From the NCBI GenBank assembly GCA_905250025.1, contig CAJNOJ010000071.1, forward strand, positions 186,001 through 250,000: a DNA stretch of 64,000 nucleotides, given 5' to 3'. Position numbers and translations under genes: made by a program. Below are positions 39,701-52,700 of the stretch, one piece after another. This DNA comes from Adineta ricciae. Taxonomy: Eukaryota; Rotifera; Eurotatoria; Adinetida; Adinetidae. The notes beneath the pieces were generated by a model, which was not told the origin of the DNA, ran no database searches, and saw only the letters and a program-made list of their open reading frames with translations. The first letter of the stretch is position 1. Every line of letters begins with the position of its first letter.

Positions 39701-41125
39701 GCTCAAGGTTGGAATCGAAACTATCCATTCAATAACGGTGATTTAACAATTTCTGTCAATGTACTTTACAACTATTTGGAGGCCAATTCCAAAGTACCAT
39801 GTAAATATTGACTGAAACTTCTCTTTTCATTCACTTATACGTCGTAATCAATTTCAGGGGAAGATCTTCGATATCTATTCGGTGAAATTATGTATGGTGG
39901 TCACATTACCGACGACTGGGATCGTCGTCTATGTAAAACATATCTCGAAGAATACATGAATGCACAAATGGTAACTAAACATTTTTGATAAAATCTTTCT
40001 CCATTTTATACATCTTTAGTTCGATGGTGAACTCCTTCTTGCTCCTGGCTTTCCTATTCCACCAGCAACTGATTACAAAGGCTATCATGCCTATATCGAT
40101 GAATATCTTCCACCAGAATCACCCTACTTGTATGGCTTACATCCCAATGCTGAAATTGATTTTCTAACTACAACCAGTGAAAACTTATTCAAAACTGTCT
40201 TGGAAATGCAGCCACGTGATACAGGTGCAGGAGCCGGCGGTGAAGGTTCAGGAATGACTCGTGAAGAAAAGATCAAAGCGAAACTGGATGAAATCTTAGA
40301 TAAATTACCAGATGAATTTCCTGTTCGAGAACTTTATGCTAAAGCTGAAGATAAAACTCCATATACAGTTGTTGCTTTACAAGAATGTGAACGTATGAAT
40401 ATCTTAACACGAGAAATGAGACGATCATTGAAAGAACTGAACCTTGGTCTCAAAGGTGAACTAACCATTACTGCTGATATGGAACAATTACAAGATGCTC
40501 TATTCTTCGAGCAAGTACCAGCAGCATGGACGAAACGTGCTTATCCGTCCATGTACAGTCTTGGTTTATGGTATAGCGACTTATTATTACGTATTCGTGA
40601 GTTGGAAATGTGGACAAACGATTTTCAACTACCAGCAGCTGTCTGGCTTGGCGGTCTATTCAATCCTCAATCATTCTTAACAGCTATTATGCAAACGACT
40701 GCACGTAAGAATGAATGGCCCCTGGATAAAATGTGTCTATCCGTCGATGTAACGAAAAAGACACGAGAAGAATTAGGTGGTGCACCAAGAGAAGGTGCTT
40801 ACGTTCATGGTCTCTATATGGAAGGTGCCCGATGGGATACACAAACCGGTCAATTAAGTGAATCAAGATTGAAAGAACTAACACCGATGATGCCTGTTGT
40901 CTTTGTTAAAGCTATACCAGGTAAAAATCGCTTGCTTGAAGTTTTGAGTTAAACGATGAACGTTGATTTTTAGTCGATCGTCGTGAAACGAAGAATATTT
41001 ATGAATGTCCAGTCTACAAAACTAAACAACGAGGTCCCACATTCGTTTGGACATTTAATTTACGTACCAAAGAAAAACCAGCTAAATGGATCTTAGGTGG
41101 TGTTTGTCTTCTATTAGCTGTGTGA
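24739..41125 (+). CDS. DNAH9: Axonemal dynein heavy chain, outer-arm beta type (DNAH9/11/17)
   Basis: One gene of more than 35 short exons covers 16.4 kb. It starts [20 protein letters not shown] and ends [17 protein letters not shown], both typical of DNAH9/11/17. The N-terminal tail (to about 30.8 kb) mediates chain assembly. The motor holds four P-loops: AAA1 GPAGTGKT (31495-31518), followed by [16 protein letters not shown]2 GNAGTGKS (32617-32640); AAA3 GNAGCGKT (about 33763-33786); AAA4 GVGGSGKQS (about 34951-34977). The coiled-coil stalk with microtubule-binding tip lies at about 35.8-37.1 kb, then AAA5, AAA6 and the C-terminal domain. It converts ATP hydrolysis into sliding of outer doublet microtubules and drives ciliary beating. 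I found no frameshift or stop. The assignment within DNAH9/11/17 is by terminal similarity only. Confidence 0.93.
25336..25398. promoter_or_regulatory. X-box-like (RFX) sites in an early dynein intron
   Basis: The intron at 25283-25426 is 144 bases, about three times the usual size. It contains GTTTCTTAGCAAC (25386-25398), which fits the RYYNYY-N-RRNRAC X-box, and an inverted repeat GTTGCT/AGCAAC with a 5-base spacer (25336-25352). RFX factors drive ciliary genes in animals. The first match has legal spacing; the second does not. Function is inference. Confidence 0.35.
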
Positions 41126-41427
41126 GCTTTCTCTTAGTTTACTGTTCATATAAACTTCGTCGTCGATGTATTATTATAATTATATTTTTGTTGATGAATA
41201 AATATTCATTTGTCTGAAACAATGCGTTTGTTTCAACGGCGCCGTTATAAATCAGTAAAAATGCTTCTTCTCAAAACGCTTTTATTTTTCAAGTAATTAC
41301 TTGAGAAAATAGAAAAGTTACGAAGTATATAAAATATCGATGGAATAAAGAATTCTTTTTCTGCATGATTTTTATGTGTTGGTTTGTTTTTCTCCTGACT
41401 GTACAGTGTAGCACGAGAAAACAGACG
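41126..41427. other. Intergenic after the dynein gene
   Basis: About 300 bases hold the dynein 3' end, with an AATAAA near 41190, and AT-rich DNA. No gene seen before the monooxygenase remnant begins. Confidence 0.5.
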
Positions 41428-43435
41428 ATTCTCGTTGAAGTACACATCAACACAAAAGGATGGATCGCATTAGGGATCAGTCTAGCTAGAGAACTTGCGA
41501 TACAGCTGACCACTTATTGCACTCATATGATTAGCTGATGCAATGGTTCGTGCTGATATCGGTGTTGGAAGGGTAGAACCGAACAGACCAGTTCGTTTTC
41601 AGGATCAATATGCATCGACATATGTAAAATCGTCGATCGATATTCGCACGAACCGGTTTGTTTTGCAAGGGCACGAGCAACACGGTTGGACCACCATCTA
41701 GTTCACACGTGCGATTGACGTATGTGATTCAATGGACGTACCAATGAAAGTAAAAGAAAGACACTTATTTCTGTCATCTGTTAAAGAGAATTAATGCACA
41801 CTCTGTTGAGAAACAGATCGCGAAGAAAAGCGAAATTGTAATTGACATTTAATTTCTATATATTCTGGTACAAATCATCTTATCTTTGCATATGGCCTTA
41901 CCGATCTATTTTAAGATTCTTCAAATACTAATATACTCTATCATGAAGATGGAAGAGGTGTATATTCATTATCTTTGCAAGCATATAGTGATCCATCATA
42001 CTGTATGTACTCTTTTTTTGCGTTCTTCTTTTGTCTCCTGAATAATTGAGTTCCTTTAGTACAATGTCTTGTTTAATGCAACTGATCCAACACTTGTTCA
42101 TCATTATCTGCTCGATGAATATGATCGATCAGTGCAATTCAATGATTCAAACTTACCGAGTGGTCTATTTTCGAATATGCTTCTTGATACGTATATGTGT
42201 ATGTCAAATATTGCTGGCGGTTGGGCAATTGATGGAGATTTGGTAAGAACTGACACAGCATTTTTTTCCATTTTCATGAAAGATCCTTCCGAAGCTGATT
42301 ATCCAATCGATGGCAATTTCTCCATTAAATATTACGTTATTCAACTGCATTACAACAATCCAGGACGATGCAAGAGTGAGTATTCTGTTAAAGGTAAAAT
42401 TCGATCGATCTTGTTTGATTTTGAACTAGATTGTAAAGACAGTTCAGGTGTTCGATTTTATGTAACTGATCAGCTCGGACAATATGATATTGGCTATCTC
42501 ACGCTAGGAACTGATGCAAGTTCACTTAGTCTAACGATCCTAGCACGAACGAATAATTCTATTGTCGATTCATATTGTCCAACCGTTGCTATGGCAGTAA
42601 GTAATTAACAGCGAAAAAACGACATTTTCGATGAAATTATTTGAATTGCATTGAAGTCTTTTCCATAAAGTGGAATTACTGTGGTAAACGCATTTCTGCA
42701 TACACATTTGCAAGGTTTGAATACTTCTCGTCGAATTCAGTTGTGTACTTTTATACTAAACTTTTCTATTGAAAGGAAAATGTGCATGGACGAAAATTAT
42801 TCGAAATCAAACTGCCGTTGGATATTTGTTCAATGTCGAAGCGTACGATTCCAATTATCAGTTTAACAATCGACTTCCTGAACGCATTCAACTCTATTCA
42901 GTAAATATGACATATTCAGGATTGACTTTAACCTTTATAAGCACCGATTATCCGTTTTTCCATTCTCGAAAATGTATCTTTTTTTTCCACAGAGTGACAA
43001 AAGAACAACAGATGAAATATGTCTTCACATGTTTACATATTTTCCCCGATTGAATGATATATCTGCGTGTGTGTGTCTACCATTCTCCTGACTGTATGGA
43101 TAAGTTTCTTGCAAACACAGAGGTGACACAAGATGTGTAAGAGACACTTTTCAAACTCTAAATGGTGATATTTGTTTAATTCTTTTCGGAGTATAACGAG
43201 CAATATTGAAAGAGTTGCAGGTAATATCACCTGGACGCCACAATTGATAGAAAAACAGCAAAAAATTTACAATACTGCTGCATGTATCACTGTCTGCAGG
43301 GCAGAAATAAATGACGATATTGCAACTATATTAAAAGTGTCGGATTACGTTGATTTAAAGCAAATAACGTGTAATTTACGAGATATTACACATAATTTAT
43401 CTACTATTTTAATAAATAATGATTTCGGTTTATAG
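41428..43435 (+). pseudogene. Decayed DOMON and copper type II monooxygenase (DBH/MOXD1-like)
   Basis: A DOMON-like part is readable (ILVEVHINTKGWIALGIS; FQDQYASTYVKSSIDIR; HGWTTI-stop-FTRAIDVCD; IFAYGLTDLF-stop; NTNILYHEDGRG), then the catalytic part (TLVHHYLLDEYD; MCMSNIAGGWAIDGD; YYVIQLHYNNPG; LHTHLQG; DSNYQFNNRLPERIQL; RTTDEICLHMFTYFPR). Family enzymes hydroxylate catecholamines or related substrates with two coppers and ascorbate. Here there are in-frame stops at 41699-41701 (TAG), 41912-41914 (TAA) and 42666-42668 (TAA, within SFP-stop-SGI), and a frame change between 41428 and 41534. The stretch linking DOMON to the first copper domain (usually with a YWC motif) is missing, and the Met copper ligand of the DEMC motif is Ile. 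The His pairs remain. The long frame 42069-42608 alone looks intact, so a shorter product cannot be excluded. Confidence 0.8.
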
Positions 43436-46400
43436 CAAACAATAATTCTGTTCATTACGCAAGCTACTACACCTACTGCCTAGCAAATATACGAATAGCA
43501 TATAATACTCATTCTTTTCTTGTACTTTGAGCTTATATTTTATTCATTCTTTCAATCTCGAAGCAAAATAAACCTTTTGTAAATCCTAATACTCTTATAT
43601 GGTTCCGATGCATAACTCCTACCTGTTTCTTCAAATTATTCAAACATTATCATAAATATCTGCGTTACCACTTTGTAAATCGAGTACTTTCTACCAAAGC
43701 ACTTTCAAACAACAAGTATATAATGAATTATCATATCGTATTCAATGCATTCCCTTCCCCGCAAACTAACACATTCTATATGGTATCTCAATTAGATGTA
43801 AGAAAATATCACACCTCGAACACCTTCAGTTCATTTTCATCTTGGTGAAAAGAGTCTTCAAAATACATTTCCTACTCAGACGTTTATCAAACACATATAT
43901 TACAAGCGCTTTATCATGTTCGCGTTAGTATTCTCGACGGCAGAACTTGACAAATTTGTAAACGTGATTATATAATGTACTGAAAAGACATGTTTTCAGC
44001 TGATCTCTTCCATATACCAGGTAGAAAGATAAAAGGCGTATCTAACAGACATGCAAATAGAAGAAGAGATGTTCGTTTTCACGCTTCACACATAATTGAT
44101 CGACAATTATCATACATTTTATTTTATTGACGTATAACGATGAATTATTTGTTCGTATCAATCATTAATATCATGTATGTCTTTTTTTAGATGCGTTCTC
44201 TGTTTTTATCACCTCACTTGAATATGAATAGGATCATTAACGACAAATTTATTCTTGTGTATGATAAACAGCATCGAACTGGTTTCAAAACGACCTTGAA
44301 CTAAATATTTCCGGATCAATTCTGAGAGTAGCGTAGTTACATTTAGATTAAAAAAGCTAATCAGCTGAATAACTGGCAAACACTCATTTTCTCTTCTATC
44401 CAAAACGATTACTCTAATTCTTCTTTCATGATAAAATAAAACTCTTTGCCAAATTAGAAATACATTATGTTTATGTTTAATAATTTTTACTTAACTCATC
44501 ATCTGACAGCAGATCTTCTCTAGCGTCCTATAAACGTTTAGACCATTTCAACTATGTATATCTCTACCGTCGTCTCGATGTTTATTCTCACAGCTAATTA
44601 TGAACACCCTAGGGCCAAGATGGTTGAGAAAGATCTTTGACATCGATCATTGTCTTTTGGACACCTCACGTGACCTGTTCGAGGAAATGCATTGACAAGA
44701 GTATCACTTGAAATTTCCTCTTTCTCCTTAAGCTTACGCACACATCTACCTACAAAATTACGCGAAGAAAAGAGAGAGAGAGAGAAAAAACTAAGCAATA
44801 AACGAGTAGTTTTTTCCTCATTCATACTTTTACAGATAACATTTATGGTCGATTGCATCGACAATATTTTGTCTCGTTTAAGATTTTTCTCGACAAATTT
44901 CGTTTTATGGTTCTTTTTTCTTACACATTAGCACTTCACTCAATGACGCGTAAATTCTACGGTAAGGTAGAACTGTCTAGTCAGAATTCGTTTTGCTCTA
45001 ACCTTTGACCACCTCCCACTTGCTCATCGAGAGTGATTCAATCGATTAAATTATGCAAGAATATTAAGATCAGGTAAGTAGTTCAATTGAGAAAATCATG
45101 ACATTGGTGAACATATGGCTCGGAGAATATCCATGGGTAAAATGAGTATTTTGCACTGGAACTCATGCGCCATTAAAGAAAACCAACATGAATTCGGTAG
45201 ATGAGTTCGAGAATTTACATAATCACTAATAAAGTCAGGAAATATGACTATTCGGTAGTTTAATGAATCTCTACAGACAATGAAGCTGAGTGTTATTGAA
45301 AAGGATGTTGACTCTTATGTTGAAAACTCGTACTCAGTTCGCTACTTTCTTTTATATCATCAATCGAAAATGAGGAAGAATCTTCGTACATCAGAAAATT
45401 CTTTTTTCTAATCTGAAAATTCTGTTCTTTTATGATAATTAATCTTCCTGTTTACACGATTAGTTATTCAACTCTGAAAGCGTTAGGCAAAAAAAAACTC
45501 GCTTCGTTATAATCAGATATAGTTGCTTGTTGATCGTGTCGTATCATAGTGGGTGTACAAAAACCTATTGTGTTATTTTCATATAAATGCGCGCATTGAC
45601 GTGCGCAGCTTGCGCGTCGTTCTATTCTTTTCTTTTGCACAAAAGAAGAAATAGCGATATGATATTTAGTGATTCGACGACAAGCTAATGTAGATAAAAA
45701 CGTGAAGAGTATAACGTCATAGAAAAAAGTTTTTTTTTTTTGGAACGTATTGTGTTTTGCTCGTTGCCAAATGAACACTCACTTCTGAGCATAGCACCGC
45801 ATAGTGACTGTAGTAAGTTTGATTTCTTTTTCTGTCCTTTCTGCAGCAAAATAATAATAATAATAATATGAGCATGTTAAATTATAGATCTAATGTTAGC
45901 CTTGTTGTTTCAATTAACGATTCTCTGAGTGCATTAGTCGACCGAGAATAAAAATAGATTCCGAAAATCTCTTCGGCATTCTTTTGATTTCTTTCTTTTT
46001 TTCTTTTCTAACATTATTTTATATGAAATTATATAGAAAAAAACTTCGCTAGTTCAGGCTCGCCACTGTAACGATCATCTAAGCCTGCTCTAATGAGTCG
46101 CATTTAGAGAGAAAAATGGTAACCGGATGTTTGCATTTGTTTGAGAAAAGAGATTTTCAGTTTTTTTCTTCAACATGTTTTCAAGAGACTATTCAGGTAC
46201 AACGGAAACAGAAGGCTCATACATGCCCGCAAAAATTATTCGAGAAAAAAGAAGTTCTCGTTAATAGGAATCATCATTAGTTGAATTCTATTAGAATGCA
46301 CCAGTATATTCTTCATTACACATCTGCGTTTATTATTATTATTTAGATACATCGTTGCAAGTGAAATTAATAACATAACTTACTAAACAAAACAGCGTAG

Positions 46401-46718
46401 GAGGATATCAATACAAAGAGATTATATCCTAGGATTGAGTGCAATGTGTTAGATTCTGAAGATAAAGTTACCCGCCTACGTATTTAATTCTTTAAGTTTT
46501 ATACCTATAAGGTTTGTAGGCGTGAGCTTAGAAAAATAGCTTTGATTGCTGTTCTTTATTTTTGTTTTCTTTGTGTTTGCAGATTTGAAAAAGAAAATCT
46601 CGCGACAACAATTGCTGAAATTTGGAAATGTTTAGAATATTCTTGACGTGCATTGCATGAAAAGGAATATGAAATAAAGCAAAATAAGATTATTTCATGA
46701 GAAAATCAATTGGAAAAG
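43436..46718. other. Gene-poor region, 3.3 kb
   Basis: No open frame here has a recognisable domain or splice context. A possible 5'-UTR intron acceptor (TTTGTGTTTGCAG) ends at 46582, so this region probably holds a non-coding first exon and promoter of the RGS gene. An AAT-type triplet run lies near 45850. I see no transposon ends or RNA genes. Confidence 0.45.
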
Positions 46719-49700
46719 ATGACAACACATATAATCAGCAAGAAAAATGCGACAACATCAGCATCTACTACAAATTATCATCCCATGGTGTCATCAAATT
46801 TTACAATGAATCATAAACGACGTGAAACATCCACAGGAGAAGATTCCGTAAGTAATCAAAACTCGCCTATAATAGTATTAACTGCTGACGTGCTTGTTTG
46901 TTCTATCGTTGATTTCACTCGAGTGAACAACATATATCCGGAAATCGTGAGAGAATAGCATAGTGATCTAAACGAGAATAAGCGAGGATGTGCGTCATTT
47001 CTTCGAGACTTTTTTCTATGTATTCATCTACGCATATAGAACGTGACAAGGTCAAATCATGCGCATCCGCAAGAAAAACTTGCACTCCCTGATTTCGAAC
47101 TTCCCCTGATCAATCTATCCAACTGATGTATGTTCATTATCTGATCAAAACTCGTTAGAGATCTTTTCTTCATCTTCCAATAATATTCCATCGACATGGG
47201 TCAATTCTTTTCTCTTGCCCACATTCGAAGGCATCATTAATGATTATCAATACTATCTTATTTCCTATTTTTGAAAATATGCAACACATCTCTATACATC
47301 GATGTATATGTGCGTAGAATAGGAGATTTTTCTGTCTCTTATTTTGTCATTAGCGATGTTGAGTACGCGATTGATGGAATTAAGAAGAAAATGATGGTAT
47401 TTGTAAGTATCGATTTAAAAGAAAAAGAATGCGATTTCTATTCATTTGCCAACGAATCTCGAGTAGGAACGAAATAAGGTGTCAATACGCATGTAATCAC
47501 GATTATTATCATCTGAACATTTCTCGACAAGAAACTATTCATCCGACACAAGTAGGTGTTCAAATGAGTACATACATTTGAGAGTTTTATCTCCGGAAAA
47601 AATCTCTGCTAATCGAAAAAGTTACATTGACATGTTCTCAAGTGTATTTCTAGTATTTCCGTCTTCGGTCTTCGATGAATCGTAGCTAAATTGTCGGAGA
47701 AAATCGAGGAGATAGTGCCAATAAGCAACCTGAATATTATATTTTCGAGTTAGGCTATCAATTATGCTCGTCGAGCGCATGCAAGAGAAAAAAAAACGTC
47801 TTTCATCGATCGCGTTCTATTATTTTAATTAAAACAATATCCGAAACAAAGTGCTTTGTTTTTGCCGATGTTAACAAGACCTGAGAATCAATTTCGAGAT
47901 CTACGTCTTCTGTGTCTTTGTTATTTTTACATTACTTTATTCCGTAGTGACAAAGAGGATTTCTGGTGAAATCCATCGAACACGTAAATGCAATTGTGTG
48001 GAAATGTCATTAGTTGATGCCTACGTCATCAATAATTATAGTACATATACAGATCAGACGCTTATTTTTGAAATGTTCTCCCAAGATAACGTCTGTCTAT
48101 GATTATTATTAGCGCAACGGAGAGTATCAAATCTCACATATGCATATTTTCTTTCTTTTTTCCTGTTTTTTTTTCGGTCGGTATTCTCTTGGTGTTCTAA
48201 TAAATGATTCTCAAATCCATCAATGCTAAACTACAAGGTCATTCTAATCAGACATAATGCCTAAAGGTAGAATTCTTCTCGAATCTTTCTAGCAGACTAT
48301 GTCTTTCATGCTATCATTACCCCGTCTGTTAATTCCTAAATTAACTCAATGAATATTTCTGTTATTATTGTTCTAACGCTCAGGAAAACTTTTTTCTCCT
48401 TTTTCTTCGTAAGTTCACCATTAGATAGCGTCTTTCCTTCGAAATCAAGACGATCTTATTTTCTATCATCAGCTTAGGTAAATTAAAAGTAGCACGGAAT
48501 TTTTTTCGATCCAACTAATGCTAAGAATGTAATACGGATAATCAAAATCAACTATGTTCGAGAAAAACAAAACTAACAAGCAAAGGTAAAGCACACCCAC
48601 AGAAGATGAACACCACGCTCTCCTTACAATTTATTCAATTGAATAGAATGTTAAACATAGTTTGGCATCTGTTCGTTAGTGAATGTCAATTTTAGTTTCA
48701 CTTGCACTTTCACACTATGATGATTCCGTAAATATGCGCAGCGTAAATTTGTTCATGCGTGTGTTATCTGTCGCTGGTATTTTATTGATGAGGAAAGCTT
48801 GTGCTGTAATTATTATTGGAGCTTTACGTCATCTGTTGAACAACATGTAACGATTTCTTACTGACGTCACTCTCGATGTAGGACGACTAGAACTAACGGC
48901 AAAGGAAACGAGAGACCTTGTTCGCTCGTCCTGGTGCACGTTAATATATCTTTATATACATATATGCATGTAAGCAAATGGTTTGATTTCTTTCCATTGA
49001 TGGGTTTACATGTGACGTCGATTGTCCGTCGCACGGTCGACGATGACGTCGCTGAGAAAAGAGAATGAGCGCATCTAAGAAAAGACAACATAGATTATAT
49101 ACATACGACCGCGCGAGTGCTTGCTTAGTCTGTATTCGATTACTGAATGAAGAGATAGTTTTTTTTTAGCCAATAATCATCATTGCAAGAAACAGAACAG
49201 AACTATGACGTCAAACTATTGCATTCGTTTTCCTTTCTAATATAATCGTATCTTCATAGGAGACAAAGTGCGTACACAAGAGACACGCCGCGCACATTGC
49301 TATTCTTTTTTTACGAGTCAGATTTACTTTATTCACTTATGTTTATGTGCTATTAGGGTGTTCAAACTGATCACGATAGTACAAGTAAAAGTGTCCGTTC
49401 ACCGCGCACGAGCCCATCGGATCTAGTATCTTCTCTACTACCATCTACGTCCAAAGCAATCGGAACAACGACGGCGCCGAATCCCCATTCCGTAACTCTA
49501 TCAAGTGACGGCGATAGTACGATGGTAACAACATCGACTCTGATTCCACCTTTCATCGATGGTAAACTACTGTCCTCATCTACGTTGCTACCTCGAAAAG
49601 ATTCGAATGCATCAAGTTCAGATGCTTTTTCCGAAATATCTCGATCGTTTGGATGCGAAGAAAACTCGACCGATTCACTCTATGGTCTATCGTCAACACC

Positions 49701-52700
49701 GGCAAAAACCACACCTCAGTCATCACATTATGTGATCAAATGTAATCTAACTCCGAAATCTTCGACATCGAACTCGAATACGTCTTCAACATCGATTCCC
49801 TCGACTCTTTCGCCAGTGCCAGTCACACCGCGCGTTAAAGTGACCGTTCAACAAGCCTCGATAACGAAACATTCGTCACAGTTTGATTCTTCGCCTGAAT
49901 CAGTCCCATCGTCGACATCATCTTTATCGCTTCTCAAAACTCCATTATTAACTACTTTACCGATGTTTTCGTCATCATCGATCATGACGACGAGCACAGC
50001 ATCAAGTGCACCTGAGTTTTCAATAAGTGGAACATCAAGTATCGATGATTCCGAAGAGTTAGCACTATATGAACAATATTTAACATTGTCTCACGTAAGG
50101 CAATCGAATCCGTCGCCGGAGATGCGTAAAAAGACGTTCGAAAATTGGCTTGACGTACAACAAAGAGCTTTACCACGTAGTAAAAGTGAAGTGACAACAA
50201 CACCAACGGAACAGGCATCATCATCATCATCCTCGTCGTCACATCAACTGCAAACAACAGCAGCAACTAGTCAAATAAGACCGGTAAGCAAATTTTTCTC
50301 CTCCACATGACATTTTGTCAGATCATTGCTGGTAACCTTCAAGACTATGTTATTGTCCCATTATTGATGTCACAAATCTGATTGATAGACAGATATCATT
50401 AGTTAAAATATTCCAATTGTTTTTAATCGATAGTTTTTGGTTAGGATAACGGCAAAAGTCATTCAGTTCGATGAAAATTAAATACATATTGTTTTCTATT
50501 GAATTTGATTGAAAGGAGATCTACATATGTTCTCTTGGAATCAATTTCGATTTGTGTTTCAGAATATCTGACAAATAGAAAACGGAAAAAGAAGATGACG
50601 TTGATAAGAATCATGTTATGACTGTCAAGTTATTCCGCTTCATTCTTAGATTGTTTTCAATTGAGACTATGGTATCCCATTTCCGGTCCCTTAAATGATG
50701 TAGTAGTTTTTTTTGTTGCTTATTGCCTCAGGGCAAACAACAAGAGAAGAGAGAAAAAGAAAAGAGCGAAGAAAACAACACAATGATGATAATCATTATA
50801 AACTATTGCGACGTTCTTCTACGTTGAGTTTGGTGCATGTATTTTATCCCTGCACTTCTCTCTTTCTCCTTTTTTCATATTGACAAAATGTATCAATCGA
50901 TTACATGTGTCAACTTCCTCAGAGATCGCTCTCTTCTTACTCAAACAACTCGACTTTCCTCTCCTTTCCTTTTCTTTTCGCTTTCTATTCCGTTTTGCTT
51001 ACTTCTCATCGAGTTTTCATCTAATCGCACACCCCCATAACTTTTTAATTCGCATCGCAGGAAGAACGAGAGAACGTAGTGCAGCATGCCGTTTGTTGTT
51101 GTTGTTGTTCTTTTTTTTTATGTATGCGAATGCGAGCGAACGTCTAGTCTTCAACATTATAGTGGTGGTGGTACTTCTTTTTTTTCTTCGTCTCTGACAT
51201 CGCCGTCGTAGTCGCCGTCATTTTCATACTCAAACAGCTACACATACACCACATAAATGATCAATAGTTAAGAGTTGAATACGAGAGGCAATTGTCGTCG
51301 CAGGTCGACGTTTTTCTTTTTGTGTGAACATATTCGCACCTTCTGTCTCATATTGTGTGCTGGAAACACGTTGAAACATTCTTATGTCCTCCCTATTACC
51401 TTTCTATCGCGCGCGTTCAGCAACGACAATCAATCAACTTAAACCTTTGCAACATGTACGTTCGCGTAGTCCCGATGATGTTTTACATCGACAGAAGGTA
51501 ATCTATACGAAAGTCAAGTTCTTGACACTTGATGCATTAGTTTTCTTGTCGGCATCGATGTTTCGTGTTGTTTTTCTTGTAAATTAATCTGTTTGAACAA
51601 CTCGTAAAGATAATAAGAAACTGATTCTAAGATTTCTCATTCAGCTCCTGAGATGAAAAGAAGAAATCATATCTATAGTCGACATGTTTGCCTTTGTTCT
51701 AATAAACATTCATTCTTCTTCTATGGCAGTTCGTCACAAAAACGAGTAGAAATGAATTTCAGGTGAATTATGTGTTACTTTCTTCTCTCAGTTCTTATTC
51801 ACAGTATTTCAAGACACGCGATCATTTTAGCTTTTTTTTATTTGAGTCATTGAGTAAATAGTAATTCGTGAGAAAACATCCGCTTAAGTACCGTATGTTT
51901 AATTTTTTTCTGTATTGAGATGAAATTGTCAAGTATGATTATTTATGATATCGATATTTCACTTAAGTATTGATGATTACAGTTCTATTTGACAAGTAAT
52001 TCACTCTGATTCATTTGCTTTCGAGTCATGGCTTTACAACAGAAAGATACGATATATTTATATAGTTGATAGAAAACAAGAAATCTATTATTCTCTTGTT
52101 TACGGTTAAATCAGGAATATATTCTTTTATTTAGCAAGAATTACTTTGTGATCAATGGAAAAGTATACTCATTTCCGCCTATTATCTGTTCAATTCCATT
52201 GTGTGAGTGTAGACTTTCTTTGTGTCGTACTTCGGCGAGGAATGAATCGATTTCATCGACAATGAGTCTTTGAGAATCGCGCGCTAAGCCGAAAGCAAAA
52301 TGTACAAGACATTTGTACTGTCTAGATATTCTTCTTCCTCTTCTCGTCTGAACAATGAGCAGAGATGAATATATACAGACATTGATAGAAACAGTCAGAT
52401 AGGGAAAAAGAAAGAAGAAAGGAAACTCAGAATAGATGAACAGTACAGTGACGTCATACGAGTCTTATTACATATGATAGGCAAAAAAGAAATACAGAGA
52501 CTAGTAATGACGTCGATGCATATGTTTAAGTGTATGTATGTTCAACGTTTCGCTCTCACATTTTCTTTTTCTCCGCCAGATAGCTATAAAAAAATCTAAT
52601 AGATGCGAGGAGAAGAAACGCAATAGACTATATCGATCACTACAGTCATCATCACTAAAGATTGTTTAGACGAGCATCTTATTCTTCTTCTTCTCATAGA

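Noticed and set aside
44598-44931. Overlapping frames on both strands
   Set aside because: Both are low complexity (Arg/Glu or Ser/Phe runs) and show no sign of coding selection.
45464-45778. Minus-strand open frame of 104 codons
   Set aside because: No domain, no splice context and an AT-rich low-complexity composition; not supported as a gene.
46403-46435. Short inverted repeat GGATAT/ATATCC
   Set aside because: Arms of six bases are too short to support an RNA gene or mobile element.
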